From: an uncultured Collinsella sp.
Lineage (GTDB): Bacteria; Actinomycetota; Coriobacteriia; Coriobacteriales; Coriobacteriaceae
Assembly: GCA_900540985.1 (NCBI GenBank)
Contig: UQIC01000018.1
Span: forward strand, 1 to 42,177
Reading direction: 5' to 3'
DNA: 42,177 nt
The first letter of the stretch is position 1. The number at the start of each line of letters is the position of its first letter. Positions 24,369 through 33,921 of this stretch are shown in pieces. Made by a program: the position numbers and the translations under genes. The notes beneath the pieces are model-generated. The model was not told the origin of the DNA and ran no database searches. It saw only the letters and a list, made by a program, of their open reading frames with translations.

Positions 24369-26315
24369 TTAGTTTTCGGAACGGCTGGCCGATGCCTGGG
24401 CGCGCTCGGCATTCCATGCAACAAGTGCCTCGTGGACCGCTTTGGCGACATCGGCCGGAACGCCTCGAACTTCCGCAATCTCCTGCTCGCTTGCCGCGCG
24501 CAAACGCTTCATCGAGCCAAAATGGCGCATAATGGCACGTTTTCTAGTGGGTCCCACGCCCGGAACGTCGTCAAGCACCGAAACCGTCATAGCCTTATTG
24601 CGCAACTCGCGGTGGAACGTAATCGCAAATCGGTGGGATTCATCGCGAACCTGCTTGATCAGATAAAGCGAAGCGGAGCCGGTCGGTAGCACGACGGGAG
24701 TCTCGTCCCACGGCACGAAAACTTCCTCATCGGCCTTTGCCAAGCCACAAACTGGTATATCGAGGCCGAGCGCCTCAAGTTGCTTAATTGCAGCGGTCAA
24801 CTGCGGCTTGCCGCCATCGACAACGAGCAAATCGGGGCGCGAGCCAAAGCGCTCGTCCGCCATGCGCTCGGGAGCATAGCGACGCCCCAGAACCTCGGAC
24901 ATCGATACGAAGTCGTTCGCCTCGTCCAATTCGGCCTGAATTTTAAAGCGACGATACTGGCCCTTGTCGGCACGGCCGTTGGTAAATACCACCATCGAAG
25001 CGACAGTAAAGGTGCCGTGCAACGTCGAGATATCGAAGCACTCGATGCGCAACGGCGGCGCAGGCAGCGCCAGCGCGCTTTCGAGCTCCAGGAGCGCCTG
25101 ATTGGTGCGATCGTCAGCATACCCCGTGCGCATCATGTAGCGCATGAGGGCATGGCGCGCATTTTTGGAAGCCATATCGAGCAGGCGGTGCTTTTCGCCG
25201 CGCTGCGGCCTATGGAGATGGCAAGAGCGTTCGCGCTTGGCCGCAAGCCACTCCCCCAACGCTTCGGCATCCTCAAGCTCGACAGAGAGATTGATCTCGG
25301 CTGGAATATCAGCCGTCTCGTCGTAATAGCGCTTAAGAAAGCCCGATTGAAGCTCTTCCTCGTCGACATCCAGGCCTTTATCGAGGATGAACTCACAAGT
25401 TCGAACCGTTCGGCCCTCGCGAACGACAAAGACACAGGCGGCAGAGATAGTCTCTTCGCGATAGAAGCCGATGACGTCGATATCGACGCTTGATGGAAAA
25501 ACGACCTGTTGGCGATCGTCCAGGCCCCTAATGACTTCCAGGCGACGCTTGACGCGCGCCGCACGCTCAAAATCGAGCGCCTCGGCTGCCTCCGTCATCT
25601 CGGACGTGAGCTCGTCGACGACATCCTTGCGATGGCCCGACAAGAAACGTTCGACACGCTTGACGTTCTTGGCATAGTCGGCAGGCGAAATCGCGCCGAC
25701 GCATGCGCCCGGCCCGCGCCCGACATGGTAGTCAAAGCAGGGGCGCCCGTTTTGCGCGCAAATCATATTGACGATGTCTTCTTCGCCCTTATGAGATTCG
25801 ACGATGCGGCGGCAGCGGCGCCATTCCGCACAGGATGCCGAGCAAATAGGAATAACCTTGCGTAGCGTATCGATGGTCTCACGCGCCGCGCGGCTATCGG
25901 TATAGGGGCCAAAATAGCGCGTTCCCGGTTTATGACGCTCTCGCGTGTATTTAATAGCCGGAAACAAGTCGCTCTTAGTAATGGCGATAAAGGGATAGCT
26001 CTTATCGTCCTTAAGGTCGACGTTGAAGTACGGATGGTACTGGCCGATCAGATTGCGCTCGAGCACCAATGCCTCGTGCTCGGTCTCCACCACGATATAG
26101 TCGAAGCTCGCCACCAGCTGCATCATGAGCGGGATCTTTTGACGCTCGTCCTGCAGCGTCACGTATTGACGCATACGGGCACGCAAGTTTTTTGCCTTGC
26201 CCACATAGATGACATCGCCCTTGGCATCTTTCCAAAGGTAGCAGCCGGGTTGCGTGGGAACGCGCGAAACCTGCTCGGCAAGTGTTGGAATGTTGTCGCG
26301 ACCTGCCACACGCAC
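24369..26315 (-). CDS. uvrC: Excinuclease ABC subunit C
   Basis: UvrC makes the two incisions on either side of a DNA lesion in nucleotide excision repair. The 648-residue protein begins with the GIY-YIG nuclease domain (VPTQPGCYLWKD, then DVIYVGKAKNLRARMRQYV), followed by the UvrB-interacting UVR region (AEALDFERAARVKRRLEVI), the RNase-H-like nuclease (RIECFDISTLHGTFTVASMVVF and LLVVDGGKPQL with catalytic Asp residues), and the C-terminal helix-hairpin-helix pair (DVPGVGPTRKRAIMRHFG). The start codon is GTG, directly after the murJ stop. A second GTG two codons on has a slightly better AGGTG site. Length is normal. Confidence 0.95.
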   Translation of the reverse strand: MRVAGRDNIPTLAEQVSRVPTQPGCYLWKDAKGDVIYVGKAKNLRARMRQYVTLQDERQKIPLMMQLVASFDYIVVETEHEALVLERNLIGQYHPYFNVDLKDDKSYPFIAITKSDLFPAIKYTRERHKPGTRYFGPYTDSRAARETIDTLRKVIPICSASCAEWRRCRRIVESHKGEEDIVNMICAQNGRPCFDYHVGRGPGACVGAISPADYAKNVKRVERFLSGHRKDVVDELTSEMTEAAEALDFERAARVKRRLEVIRGLDDRQQVVFPSSVDIDVIGFYREETISAACVFVVREGRTVRTCEFILDKGLDVDEEELQSGFLKRYYDETADIPAEINLSVELEDAEALGEWLAAKRERSCHLHRPQRGEKHRLLDMASKNARHALMRYMMRTGYADDRTNQALLELESALALPAPPLRIECFDISTLHGTFTVASMVVFTNGRADKGQYRRFKIQAELDEANDFVSMSEVLGRRYAPERMADERFGSRPDLLVVDGGKPQLTAAIKQLEALGLDIPVCGLAKADEEVFVPWDETPVVLPTGSASLYLIKQVRDESHRFAITFHRELRNKAMTVSVLDDVPGVGPTRKRAIMRHFGSMKRLRAASEQEIAEVRGVPADVAKAVHEALVAWNAERAQASASRSEN

Positions 26316-27998
26316 CTACTTGCGACGAAGCAGCGCCGAGACCTCGGGCATCTTAAAGACGAAGGCAAGACCAAAAGTTACAGCGAGCGAGACGACGCCT
26401 GCAACACAAACGTAGCCCAGGGTAATGAGGATCGAGCTGCCAAGCATTCCGACAAAGTGCTCAAGTGCCCACATGACGCCGGCGCCCGCGGCAGCGCCCA
26501 AGCCACCGAACAGTAGGCCGAAGAAGCCGCCGTGCAGGATAGACTTGACCTGAAGGCCATGCAGACGACGGCGCAGCCACCACAGTGAGCATCCGACCAA
26601 GACCACGTAGTCAACGACGTACGAAAGCGCAATTGCCGGCATACCGTAGCCCAGCACCACGCCAAACAGCAGCACCGAACCGGCCTGACCGATAGCGGAG
26701 TACAAGCAATAGCGGCTATAAGGTTTCATATCGAGCAGGGCCGAGAAGCTCTTCTGCATCAGCACGACCACGCCGTAGAGCGGCAGGGAAAGTGCCAGAT
26801 AGATAAGGAACTCCGACACCAGCGCCACACCGGATTCATCGAACTTGCCGGCGCAGTAGATCATGTTGAGTGGACGGGCGAAGACGATCAGATACATGGC
26901 AAACGGAATCAGGAAGAAGAGCATCTGGGCGACACCGCGCGAAATGCCCGTGCGGACGCTGTCGTAATCCTTCTCCTGCGCATCGTGTGAGAGTTCGGTA
27001 TAGAGTGCCGTCGAAAGCGAGGCAGCGATCAGCGCATAGGGCAGCGTATACCACAGGCGCGCATATGCGATGACGGAAGGGCCGGTCTCGGGCTGCACCA
27101 CCAGCGCGGCGGCATTGGTAATGGAAGTCGAGACAAACATGCACACCGTGGCGAGCAGCGTCGGGATACCAAGCGCAATCGTCTGTCGCAGCGCGGGGTC
27201 CTTAAAGTCGATATGGATATGAGGATGCACGCCATGCTTGCCAAGCGCGGGAATCTGACAGGCCATCTGGACAAAGACGCCGAGGGTCGTACCAGCTGCG
27301 ATCAAGATAATACCGGCCTGCCCGCCAAATTGTGCAGACACAGGAGCAAAGCCCATAAAGCTGGCGATGACGATAACATTGTTGAGAACCGGGGCAAACG
27401 TCGACCAGAAGTAGTCGCGGTGTGCGTTGAGAACGCCCGAGAACACCGAGCCCAAGCCATAAAACAGAATTTGAATAGCAAAGAAGCGGAACATGAACGC
27501 AGCGGTATCCATGCTGCCGCCATCGCCCGAAAGGAACGACTGCGTCCAGATAAAGCCCGGAGCGAACACGGTGCCCAGCACCGAAATGCCGCCCAGCAGC
27601 AAAAGCAGGATGCCGAGCAGATTGCCTACGTATTCGTTTGAGGCGTCGCGACCCTGTTCACGACGCACGCCCATGTACACCGGCAAAAAGGCGGTAACCA
27701 ACATGCCGCCCATCACGAGCTCGTAGAGCATATTGGGCAGATTGTTGGCGACCTGATAGGAAGACGAAAGCAGCGACATGCCGATAGCGGCCGCCATTGC
27801 CCACGTGCGGATAAAACCGGTGACGCGAGACACGATGGTCAGGATGGTCATAAGCCCGGCGGAACGACCAACCGTGGAGTAGTCCGACGAGCCCATGTCG
27901 TCAGTGTCATCTCGCGACGAAGGAGCTTCGGACGAGGGTGTCTGAGGCGCAGATTCTCTTGCAAAATGAGCTCCGCGCTTCAATTCTTCCTGCGGCAT
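26316..27998 (-). CDS. murJ: Lipid II flippase MurJ (MviN family)
   Basis: This membrane protein flips the peptidoglycan precursor lipid II to the outer face. The 560-residue protein has a disordered polar N-terminus of about 45 residues, and then the MurJ signature ILTIVSRVTGFIRTWAMAAAIG with the conserved Arg residues of helix 1, and about 14 predicted membrane helices. Other landmarks are ANNLPNMLYELVMGGMLVTAFLPVY and AYARLWYTLPYALIAASLSTALYTELS. It lacks the C-terminal pseudokinase extension of mycobacterial MviN. It starts three bases after the YbaK-like gene ends and abuts uvrC, which suggests one transcription unit ybaK-murJ-uvrC. Confidence 0.93.
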   Translation of the reverse strand: MPQEELKRGAHFARESAPQTPSSEAPSSRDDTDDMGSSDYSTVGRSAGLMTILTIVSRVTGFIRTWAMAAAIGMSLLSSSYQVANNLPNMLYELVMGGMLVTAFLPVYMGVRREQGRDASNEYVGNLLGILLLLLGGISVLGTVFAPGFIWTQSFLSGDGGSMDTAAFMFRFFAIQILFYGLGSVFSGVLNAHRDYFWSTFAPVLNNVIVIASFMGFAPVSAQFGGQAGIILIAAGTTLGVFVQMACQIPALGKHGVHPHIHIDFKDPALRQTIALGIPTLLATVCMFVSTSITNAAALVVQPETGPSVIAYARLWYTLPYALIAASLSTALYTELSHDAQEKDYDSVRTGISRGVAQMLFFLIPFAMYLIVFARPLNMIYCAGKFDESGVALVSEFLIYLALSLPLYGVVVLMQKSFSALLDMKPYSRYCLYSAIGQAGSVLLFGVVLGYGMPAIALSYVVDYVVLVGCSLWWLRRRLHGLQVKSILHGGFFGLLFGGLGAAAGAGVMWALEHFVGMLGSSILITLGYVCVAGVVSLAVTFGLAFVFKMPEVSALLRRK

Positions 27999-28001
27999 CG
28001 C

Positions 28002-28502
28002 TCAGTCCTCTCTCGTAATCGCGGCAACCGTCGCCCCGCAAAATGCAATTAAATCATCGGGTGCAAGCTCGAGCTGATAACCACGCTTGCCTCCCGAAAT
28101 AAAAATGGTATCCCAAAGGACACATGTCTCATCAATGAGCGTCCGGTAGCGTTTTTTCATACCGACCGGGCTGCAGCCGCCGCGAACGTAGCCAGTCGCC
28201 GCAAGCAAATCCTTCACATGCATCATGGCCAAGGACTTCTCCCCCGCGGCACGCGCGGCGGACTTTAGATCGAGCTCGTCGGCAACAGGGATGCAGCACA
28301 CGACATGGTCGTTGGACGGCGTCACGCAGACCAAGGTCTTAAATCCTTGACCGGGCTCCTCGCCAAGCTGCTCCGAAATCGCGACCCCCAGGCCCACTGA
28401 CTCATCACCATCGTCTTCGTACGTATGTAGAACATAGGAAATGCCGGCGCTTTCCAGCTCGCGCATCGCATTGGTTTTTGGCGTCTTTACAGCCTTTGCC
28501 AT
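28002..28502 (-). CDS. ybaK: YbaK/EbsC-type aminoacyl-tRNA deacylase
   Basis: Proteins of this family hydrolyse Cys-tRNA(Pro) or related mischarged tRNAs. The start at 28502 is preceded by AAAGGA, and the product starts MAKAVKTPKTNAMRELESAGI, the usual YbaK N-terminus. The 166-residue protein shows the family core FKTLVCVTPSND, the ELDLKSAARAAGEKSLAMM stretch with the conserved Lys, and the GYVRGGCSPVGMKK loop. Length is normal. An upstream extension of the frame to 28598 runs into the uvrA terminator and is unlikely to be translated. Confidence 0.9.
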   Translation of the reverse strand: MAKAVKTPKTNAMRELESAGISYVLHTYEDDGDESVGLGVAISEQLGEEPGQGFKTLVCVTPSNDHVVCCIPVADELDLKSAARAAGEKSLAMMHVKDLLAATGYVRGGCSPVGMKKRYRTLIDETCVLWDTIFISGGKRGYQLELAPDDLIAFCGATVAAITRED

Positions 28503-28583
28503 GACATATCCTTTCCCTCGCATTCGGACGCAAAGATTAAGTATATGTCCAATTCGGCTGCATACGTCACTTCGACACAGCAA

Positions 28584-28614
28584 GCGCCATCGAATCACGA
28601 GGAGTCGATGGCGC
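28584..28614 (-). terminator. Terminator-like stem-loop after uvrA
   Basis: GCGCCATCGA (28584-28593) and TCGATGGCGC (28605-28614) form a perfect 10-bp stem. On the minus strand it is followed by TTGCTGTGT, a broken T-tract. It lies 20 bases past the uvrA stop. Confidence 0.7.
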
Positions 28615-28634
28615 CCATAAACTGAATCGCCTAT

Positions 28635-31514
28635 TTATTGAGCATCAAGTTGAGCCTGACGCTCCCGGTCACGCCTGAGCAACGGCGCCAAAAACTTGCC
28701 CGTATAACTCTGCGGACAGTCCGCAACCTGCTCCGGTGTGCCCGAAACCACGACGGTTCCGCCGCCGTTACCGCCCTCGGGACCCATATCGATCAGGCGG
28801 TCGGCAACCTTGATGACATCAAGGTTGTGTTCAATCACCAGCACCGTGTTGCCCGCATCGACCAAGCGCTGCAGCACATCGAGCAGCTGGCGGACGTCCT
28901 CAAAATGAAGGCCGGTCGTCGGCTCGTCCAAAATATAGAACGTCTTGCCCGTCTGGCGTCGATGAAGCTCCTTGGCGAGCTTCACACGCTGCGCCTCGCC
29001 GCCCGAGAGCGTCGTGGCGGGCTGGCCCAGGCTCACGTAGCCTAAGCCTACATCGTACAGCGTCTGGAGCTTGCGCTTAATCTGCGGGATATTCCCAAAG
29101 AAGCCCAGCGCCTCGGTGACGCTCATGTCGAGCACGTCCGAGATGGTCTTGCCACGGTAGGTGACCTCGAGTGTCTCGCGGTTGTAGCGTTTACCGCCGC
29201 AAACTTCGCAGGGAACGTAGATATCGGGAAGGAAGTGCATCTCGATCTTGATCTGCCCGTCGCCCTTGCACGCCTCGCAGCGCCCGCCACTCACATTAAA
29301 GGAGAAACGACCCGGCGAGTAGCCGCGCGCCTTCGACTCCGGCGTACTCGCAAACAGCGCGCGAAGATCATCCCACAGGCCGATATAGGTAGCAGGGTTG
29401 GAACGCGGCGTGCGGCCAATCGGCGACTGGTCGATATCGATAACCTTATCGATACACTCGATGCCCTCGATTTTCTTATACGGACCCACGGGGCGCGTCG
29501 AACGGTGAATAGCATTCGTAAGGGCAGGCGCAATGGTGTCGGTAACCAGGGAGCTCTTGCCCGATCCCGACACGCCGGTAACAACCGTAAGCGTACCAAA
29601 CTCGATCTTGGCAGTAACATTTTTGAGGTTGTTGGCTCGAGCGCCCGTAATTTTAAGGCAGCCGCGACCGGGCTTGCGCCGTTCATCAGGCACCCGAATC
29701 ATTCGTTTGCCGGTCAGATAAGCGCCCGTCATCGACTCAGGACACGCCATGATATCAGCAGGCGTTCCCGCCGCGACTACGTGCCCGCCGTTGACACCGG
29801 CGCCGGGCCCCATGTCGATCACGTAGTCGGCGGCACGGATTGTATCCTCGTCGTGTTCGACGACGATAACGGTATTGCCGATATCGCGCAAGCGCTCGAG
29901 CGTCTTGATCAGGCGCTCGTTGTCACGCTGATGAAGACCGATCGAGGGCTCGTCCAGAATATAGAGCACGCCCATGAGACCCGCGCCGATCTGCGTTGCC
30001 AAGCGAATACGCTGTGCCTCGCCACCGGAAAGCGTCGCCGAGGCACGATCGAGCGTCAGATAGTCGAGTCCAACATCGACCAGAAAACGCAAGCGCTCCA
30101 GAATTTCCTTGACGATACGACCGCCGATAAACTGTTGGCGCTCGGTGAGTTCCAGGCCCTCAAAAAACTCGAGCGATTCACGGCACGACAGGCAACAAAC
30201 CTCGTAAATGGACTTGCCGCCCACGGTGACGGCGAGCATCTCGGAGCGCAAACGAGCGCCGTGGCAGGTCGAGCACGGCTCCTCGCGAATGTACTTCTCC
30301 AGGCGCGCCTTGGTGTTCTCGTTCGTCGTCTCGGTATAGCGTTCGTACAGGATGTTGCGAACGCCCGAAAACTTGGTATCCCACTGGCTGCGACGTCCGT
30401 CGAGCTTTTGGTAGTCGACCGAGATCTTCGTATCGCCCAGGCCATCCAAGAATGCACGACGCACGCGAGGGGGCAAGTCCTCCCACGGCGTATCGGTGCT
30501 CACCTTAAAGTGTTTGCAGACCGCAGCAAAAATCTGCGGATAGTAGTTCGAATTGCCGAACAGGCTACCAAAGACTCCGTCGGCAATGGACTTCGAGGGG
30601 TCCTCGATCAGCGCCTCGGCATCAACGGTTTTCTTAAAGCCCAGGCCGTCGCACTCAGGACATGCGCCATAGGGAGCGTTGAACGAAAAATCACGCGGCT
30701 GAAGATCGTCAATGGAGTGACCATGCTCCGGGCACGCCAAGGCCAACGAATACTCCAGCAGCTCGCCCTCGGTCCCCTCGGGAGCATCACGATCGGGCAG
30801 CATGTACACGTTTACATTGCCGTGAGCCAGCGCGGTCGCCTGCTCAACAGACTCGGCGATACGGCCCAGAGAGTTCTCACGGATCACGATGCGATCGACC
30901 ACGACCTCGATATCGTGCTTGAACTTCTTGTCCAGATCGATCGGATCGTCGAGCGGGCGCACTTCACCGTCGACACGCACGCGGCTAAAGCCCTCGGCGC
31001 GAAGGTCCTCAAACAGTTTGGTGTACTCGCCTTTTCGCCCGCGCACCACCGGTGCCAGCACAAACGCGCGACGGCCCTCCCCCGCCGCCAAGACCTTGTC
31101 GGCAACCTGGTCGGTCGTCTGACGCTCAATGACGCGGCCGCATTCGGGACAGTGCGGGGTGCCCACACGGGCGAACAGCAGGCGCAGATAGTCATAAATC
31201 TCGGTTACGGTGCCAACCGTCGAGCGAGGGTTTTTAGACGTCGTCTTTTGGTCGATCGACACCGCCGGCGAAAGGCCGTCGATTGAATCCAAGTCGGGTT
31301 TGTCCATCTGGCCCAAGAACTGGCGCGCATAGCTCGAAAGGCTCTCGACGTATCGACGCTGGCCCTCGGCATAGATAGTGTCAAATGCCAGCGAACTCTT
31401 GCCCGAGCCAGAAAGACCGGTAATGACCACGAGTTGGTCGCGCGGAATGGAAACATCGATATCACGGAGGTTGTGCTCACGAGCGCCGCGAATAACGATA
31501 GAAGAATCAGACAT
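28635..31514 (-). CDS. uvrA: Excinuclease ABC subunit A
   Basis: UvrA is the dimeric ATPase that finds DNA damage and loads UvrB. The start at 31514 has CAAGGAG five bases before it and gives MSDSSIVIRGAREHNLRD. The 959-residue protein has the first Walker A GLSGSGKSSLAFD, zinc-binding cysteine clusters (CPEHG with CPECDGLGF, and CEACKGDGQ with CEVCGGKRYN), the first signature LSGGEAQRIRLATQIG, the second Walker A GVSGSGKSSLV, and the second signature TLSGGEAQRVKLAKEL with Walker B ILDEPTTGLH. Length is normal. It is transcribed away from the ltaS-like gene across a 193-base divergent gap with a possible LexA box. Confidence 0.97.
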   Translation of the reverse strand: MSDSSIVIRGAREHNLRDIDVSIPRDQLVVITGLSGSGKSSLAFDTIYAEGQRRYVESLSSYARQFLGQMDKPDLDSIDGLSPAVSIDQKTTSKNPRSTVGTVTEIYDYLRLLFARVGTPHCPECGRVIERQTTDQVADKVLAAGEGRRAFVLAPVVRGRKGEYTKLFEDLRAEGFSRVRVDGEVRPLDDPIDLDKKFKHDIEVVVDRIVIRENSLGRIAESVEQATALAHGNVNVYMLPDRDAPEGTEGELLEYSLALACPEHGHSIDDLQPRDFSFNAPYGACPECDGLGFKKTVDAEALIEDPSKSIADGVFGSLFGNSNYYPQIFAAVCKHFKVSTDTPWEDLPPRVRRAFLDGLGDTKISVDYQKLDGRRSQWDTKFSGVRNILYERYTETTNENTKARLEKYIREEPCSTCHGARLRSEMLAVTVGGKSIYEVCCLSCRESLEFFEGLELTERQQFIGGRIVKEILERLRFLVDVGLDYLTLDRASATLSGGEAQRIRLATQIGAGLMGVLYILDEPSIGLHQRDNERLIKTLERLRDIGNTVIVVEHDEDTIRAADYVIDMGPGAGVNGGHVVAAGTPADIMACPESMTGAYLTGKRMIRVPDERRKPGRGCLKITGARANNLKNVTAKIEFGTLTVVTGVSGSGKSSLVTDTIAPALTNAIHRSTRPVGPYKKIEGIECIDKVIDIDQSPIGRTPRSNPATYIGLWDDLRALFASTPESKARGYSPGRFSFNVSGGRCEACKGDGQIKIEMHFLPDIYVPCEVCGGKRYNRETLEVTYRGKTISDVLDMSVTEALGFFGNIPQIKRKLQTLYDVGLGYVSLGQPATTLSGGEAQRVKLAKELHRRQTGKTFYILDEPTTGLHFEDVRQLLDVLQRLVDAGNTVLVIEHNLDVIKVADRLIDMGPEGGNGGGTVVVSGTPEQVADCPQSYTGKFLAPLLRRDRERQAQLDAQ

Positions 31515-31575
31515 GGAAGCTCCTTGCCTCCTATTGCATCGAATCATACTGTCGATGAGTTTAGCGCACTCGACG

Positions 31576-31589
31576 CGCACAGATGTTCG
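31576..31589 (-). promoter_or_regulatory. Degenerate LexA (SOS) box upstream of uvrA
   Basis: On the minus strand CGAACATCTGTGCG matches the Gram-positive SOS consensus CGAACRNRYGTTYC at 11 of 14 positions. The left half CGAAC is perfect. It lies about 62 bases before uvrA. A possible -10 box TATGAT (31543-31548) sits downstream. SOS control of uvrA is known in many bacteria, but this site is imperfect. Confidence 0.4.
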
Positions 31590-31707
31590 TAATACAAGAT
31601 TCGCAGACCTTTAGCTTTGCGTATCGGGCGCTTTGTTTCTCGAAATGCCGTGGAAAGGTTACAGTAATCTAATACTGAACTTAATTTGCTGTAACAGAGG
31701 AACGTCC

Positions 31708-33861
31708 ATGACCGAAGATATCCCCCTTGAAATCACTTCGAGCGACATGGCCAATCTGCCCATATTCATCGCCGTCCTTATCGTGGCCGCCGTCGTCGTG
31801 CGCGTGTATTTTTCAATCAAACACAATGAAAAGCCGCCCATTGCCCGCGTCTTTTGGTGCGCGACGCTCCTCATCCCGCTCGGCGTGGTAGCTGCATGGA
31901 TTACGAATCAATTGCTCGTAAATGAGGACAGTTCCCTATGGCTCCTTTCTTATTCGGCGCTCGGTGCTGCCGCCGTCATACTTCTTGTCGAACCCTTGGT
32001 TTCGGGACTTATCGACCAAACCGATCTTGCGACGGGAACGGTTGCCTGTATTTGCCGTGACATCCTTGTCATCGCCGCTGTTTCAGCGCTCTCGTTCGTT
32101 TCACTCGAAATTGCCTGTAACGAAACGTTCTATCGCATTCCCGCCAACTCATTCGGGTTTTCCGTCGGGCTGCTCGCGACGGTTCTGCTCTCCCTTTATT
32201 TGCTGGGACAGCGTCATGGAGGCGTCATGGCCCTCGTGCCCGTCGCCTGTTGCATCCTTGGCATTGCCGAGCACTTCGTCATAACGTTTAAAGGTGAGGC
32301 CATCCTGCCAAGCGATATCTTGGCCCTTGGCACCGCAATGGAAGTGAGCGAGGGATACGAGTTTACCTTTACCGCCGGAATCGTAACCTCTCTAGCCCTG
32401 CTGGAGATTTCCCTGGGGCTTCTTTCGCTTATCCGACCGAGAAAGCTCCGTACGCCCACCCATGTGTTCCCCGCAATCGCCGCTAACCTCTGCGCTTTTC
32501 TGCTAGTGACCGTTGTGGGGCTCTCGGGCTTTTCCAGCATCGACTTGGAGCAGGCGCTGAATTTTGGATTTGACCGTTGGCAGCCCATCACCACGTATGC
32601 GTCTCAGGGTTTTATCACTTCGTTCACCGAAATGGTCAACGAGTTGCCCATTGAGAAGCCCGAAGACTATACGCCCGATGAGGCGCAGAGCATCGAGCAG
32701 GAGCTCGCCGCCACCTACGACAGCACGTATGGCTCGAGCGAGCAGCGCGCGGCGGCCGTTGCCCAGTTCAATGAAATCAAGCCGACGATTGTTGCCGTCA
32801 TGAACGAGAGTTTTAGCGACCTTTCGTGCTTTGAGCAGCTCCAGGCGGCCGGGTACACCGGCCCCGCATTCTACAACTCGCTTCCCGACACACTTGTTCG
32901 CGGCACCATGCTCGCTTCGGTCGCCGGTGGCGGAACGGCGAACTCCGAATTCGAATTTTTAACCGGAGCGACAACGGCCTTTGTCGGATTGGGCAAAATC
33001 CCCTATCAGCTGTATCAGATGAATGGCGTCAACAGCCTGGCAAAGGACCTTAAAGAGCTTGGGTATACCGCTACCGCTATGCACCCGCAAAACCCCGTCA
33101 ACTACCATCGAGATAAAATCTATCAGCAGCTGGGCTTTGGAGACTTTCTTTCAATCGGCGATTTCGAAGGTGCGCCCTGTTACCATGCCGGCGTATGCGA
33201 CTACGCCACCTACGACAAGATACTCGACCTGCTTAGAACCGACGAAGCCCCGCAGTTCATCTTTGACGTCACGATGCAAAATCACGGCGGCTACGACTAT
33301 GGCACCGTTCCCGCCGAAGAGCTGACAAACTATTGGGTCGAGGGAGCCAGCGAGGGCGCCAATAGCGCGCTCAACACCTATCTCACCTGCATCAACGCAT
33401 CCGACCGGGACCTCGAGTACTTTATCAACGAGCTCCGCAATATCGGCAGACCGGTTGTTCTTGTCTTTTTTGGCGACCATCAGCCGAGCGCCGCAACGAC
33501 TCTCAACGACGAGCTGTACCCTCAGGAAGACACGGCAAGCCACGCTTTCCGTGTCTATCAGTCGACCTATTTCGTCTGGGCTAACTATGAAATCGCCGGC
33601 AATACCGAGCTCAACGTCTACGACACCGTCGGGGCAAACGAGATTGCAGCCATTACCCTTAATAAGATCGGCGCCCCGCTCACCGACTATCAAAAGGCTC
33701 TGCTTGCAACAAGGTCAGATGTGCCCACCATCAATGTCGCCGGCTACCTTGGTGCCGACGGGCTGCGCTACGACTTGGAATCTGAAGACAGCCCATACGC
33801 CTCGACGATCGACAAGCTGCAGCGCATGCAATACCTCGAGTTCGCCAGCAAAGTTCAGTAA
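31708..33861 (+). CDS. LtaS-like phosphoglycerol transferase (sulfatase superfamily membrane enzyme)
   Basis: This is an integral membrane protein with an external alkaline-phosphatase/sulfatase-fold domain, related to lipoteichoic-acid synthase and OpgB-type enzymes. The start at 31708 (MTEDIPLE) has a GAGG site, and the earlier in-frame ATGs lack one. The 717-residue protein has about eight or nine hydrophobic helices in residues 15-300 and a catalytic domain from about 360. Metal and nucleophile positions can be placed: Glu367 in NESFSD, the nucleophile Thr410 in GGGTANSEFEFLTG, His526 in MQNHGG, and Asp590-His591 in FGDHQPS. It would transfer glycerol-phosphate units to a surface glycan or lipid. 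The exact polymer is unknown. It has no cognate glycosyltransferase beside it and is monocistronic in appearance. Confidence 0.87.
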   Translation: MTEDIPLEITSSDMANLPIFIAVLIVAAVVVRVYFSIKHNEKPPIARVFWCATLLIPLGVVAAWITNQLLVNEDSSLWLLSYSALGAAAVILLVEPLVSGLIDQTDLATGTVACICRDILVIAAVSALSFVSLEIACNETFYRIPANSFGFSVGLLATVLLSLYLLGQRHGGVMALVPVACCILGIAEHFVITFKGEAILPSDILALGTAMEVSEGYEFTFTAGIVTSLALLEISLGLLSLIRPRKLRTPTHVFPAIAANLCAFLLVTVVGLSGFSSIDLEQALNFGFDRWQPITTYASQGFITSFTEMVNELPIEKPEDYTPDEAQSIEQELAATYDSTYGSSEQRAAAVAQFNEIKPTIVAVMNESFSDLSCFEQLQAAGYTGPAFYNSLPDTLVRGTMLASVAGGGTANSEFEFLTGATTAFVGLGKIPYQLYQMNGVNSLAKDLKELGYTATAMHPQNPVNYHRDKIYQQLGFGDFLSIGDFEGAPCYHAGVCDYATYDKILDLLRTDEAPQFIFDVTMQNHGGYDYGTVPAEELTNYWVEGASEGANSALNTYLTCINASDRDLEYFINELRNIGRPVVLVFFGDHQPSAATTLNDELYPQEDTASHAFRVYQSTYFVWANYEIAGNTELNVYDTVGANEIAAITLNKIGAPLTDYQKALLATRSDVPTINVAGYLGADGLRYDLESEDSPYASTIDKLQRMQYLEFASKVQ

Positions 33862-33921
33862 GCCCGCCCATTCGCTTGGACCCATCGTATTGCAAGCACG
33901 CTCGGCCCAAATGCATCGCAA

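Noticed and set aside
28503..28598. Longer start for the YbaK-like gene at 28598
   Set aside because: The extra 32 residues come from the uvrA terminator and have no ribosome site. The ATG at 28502 has one and begins the family homology.
29235..31286. A plus-strand open frame of 683 codons opposite uvrA
   Set aside because: It is fully inside uvrA, which has intact zinc and ATPase motifs. There is no ribosome site, no domain and no independent promoter.
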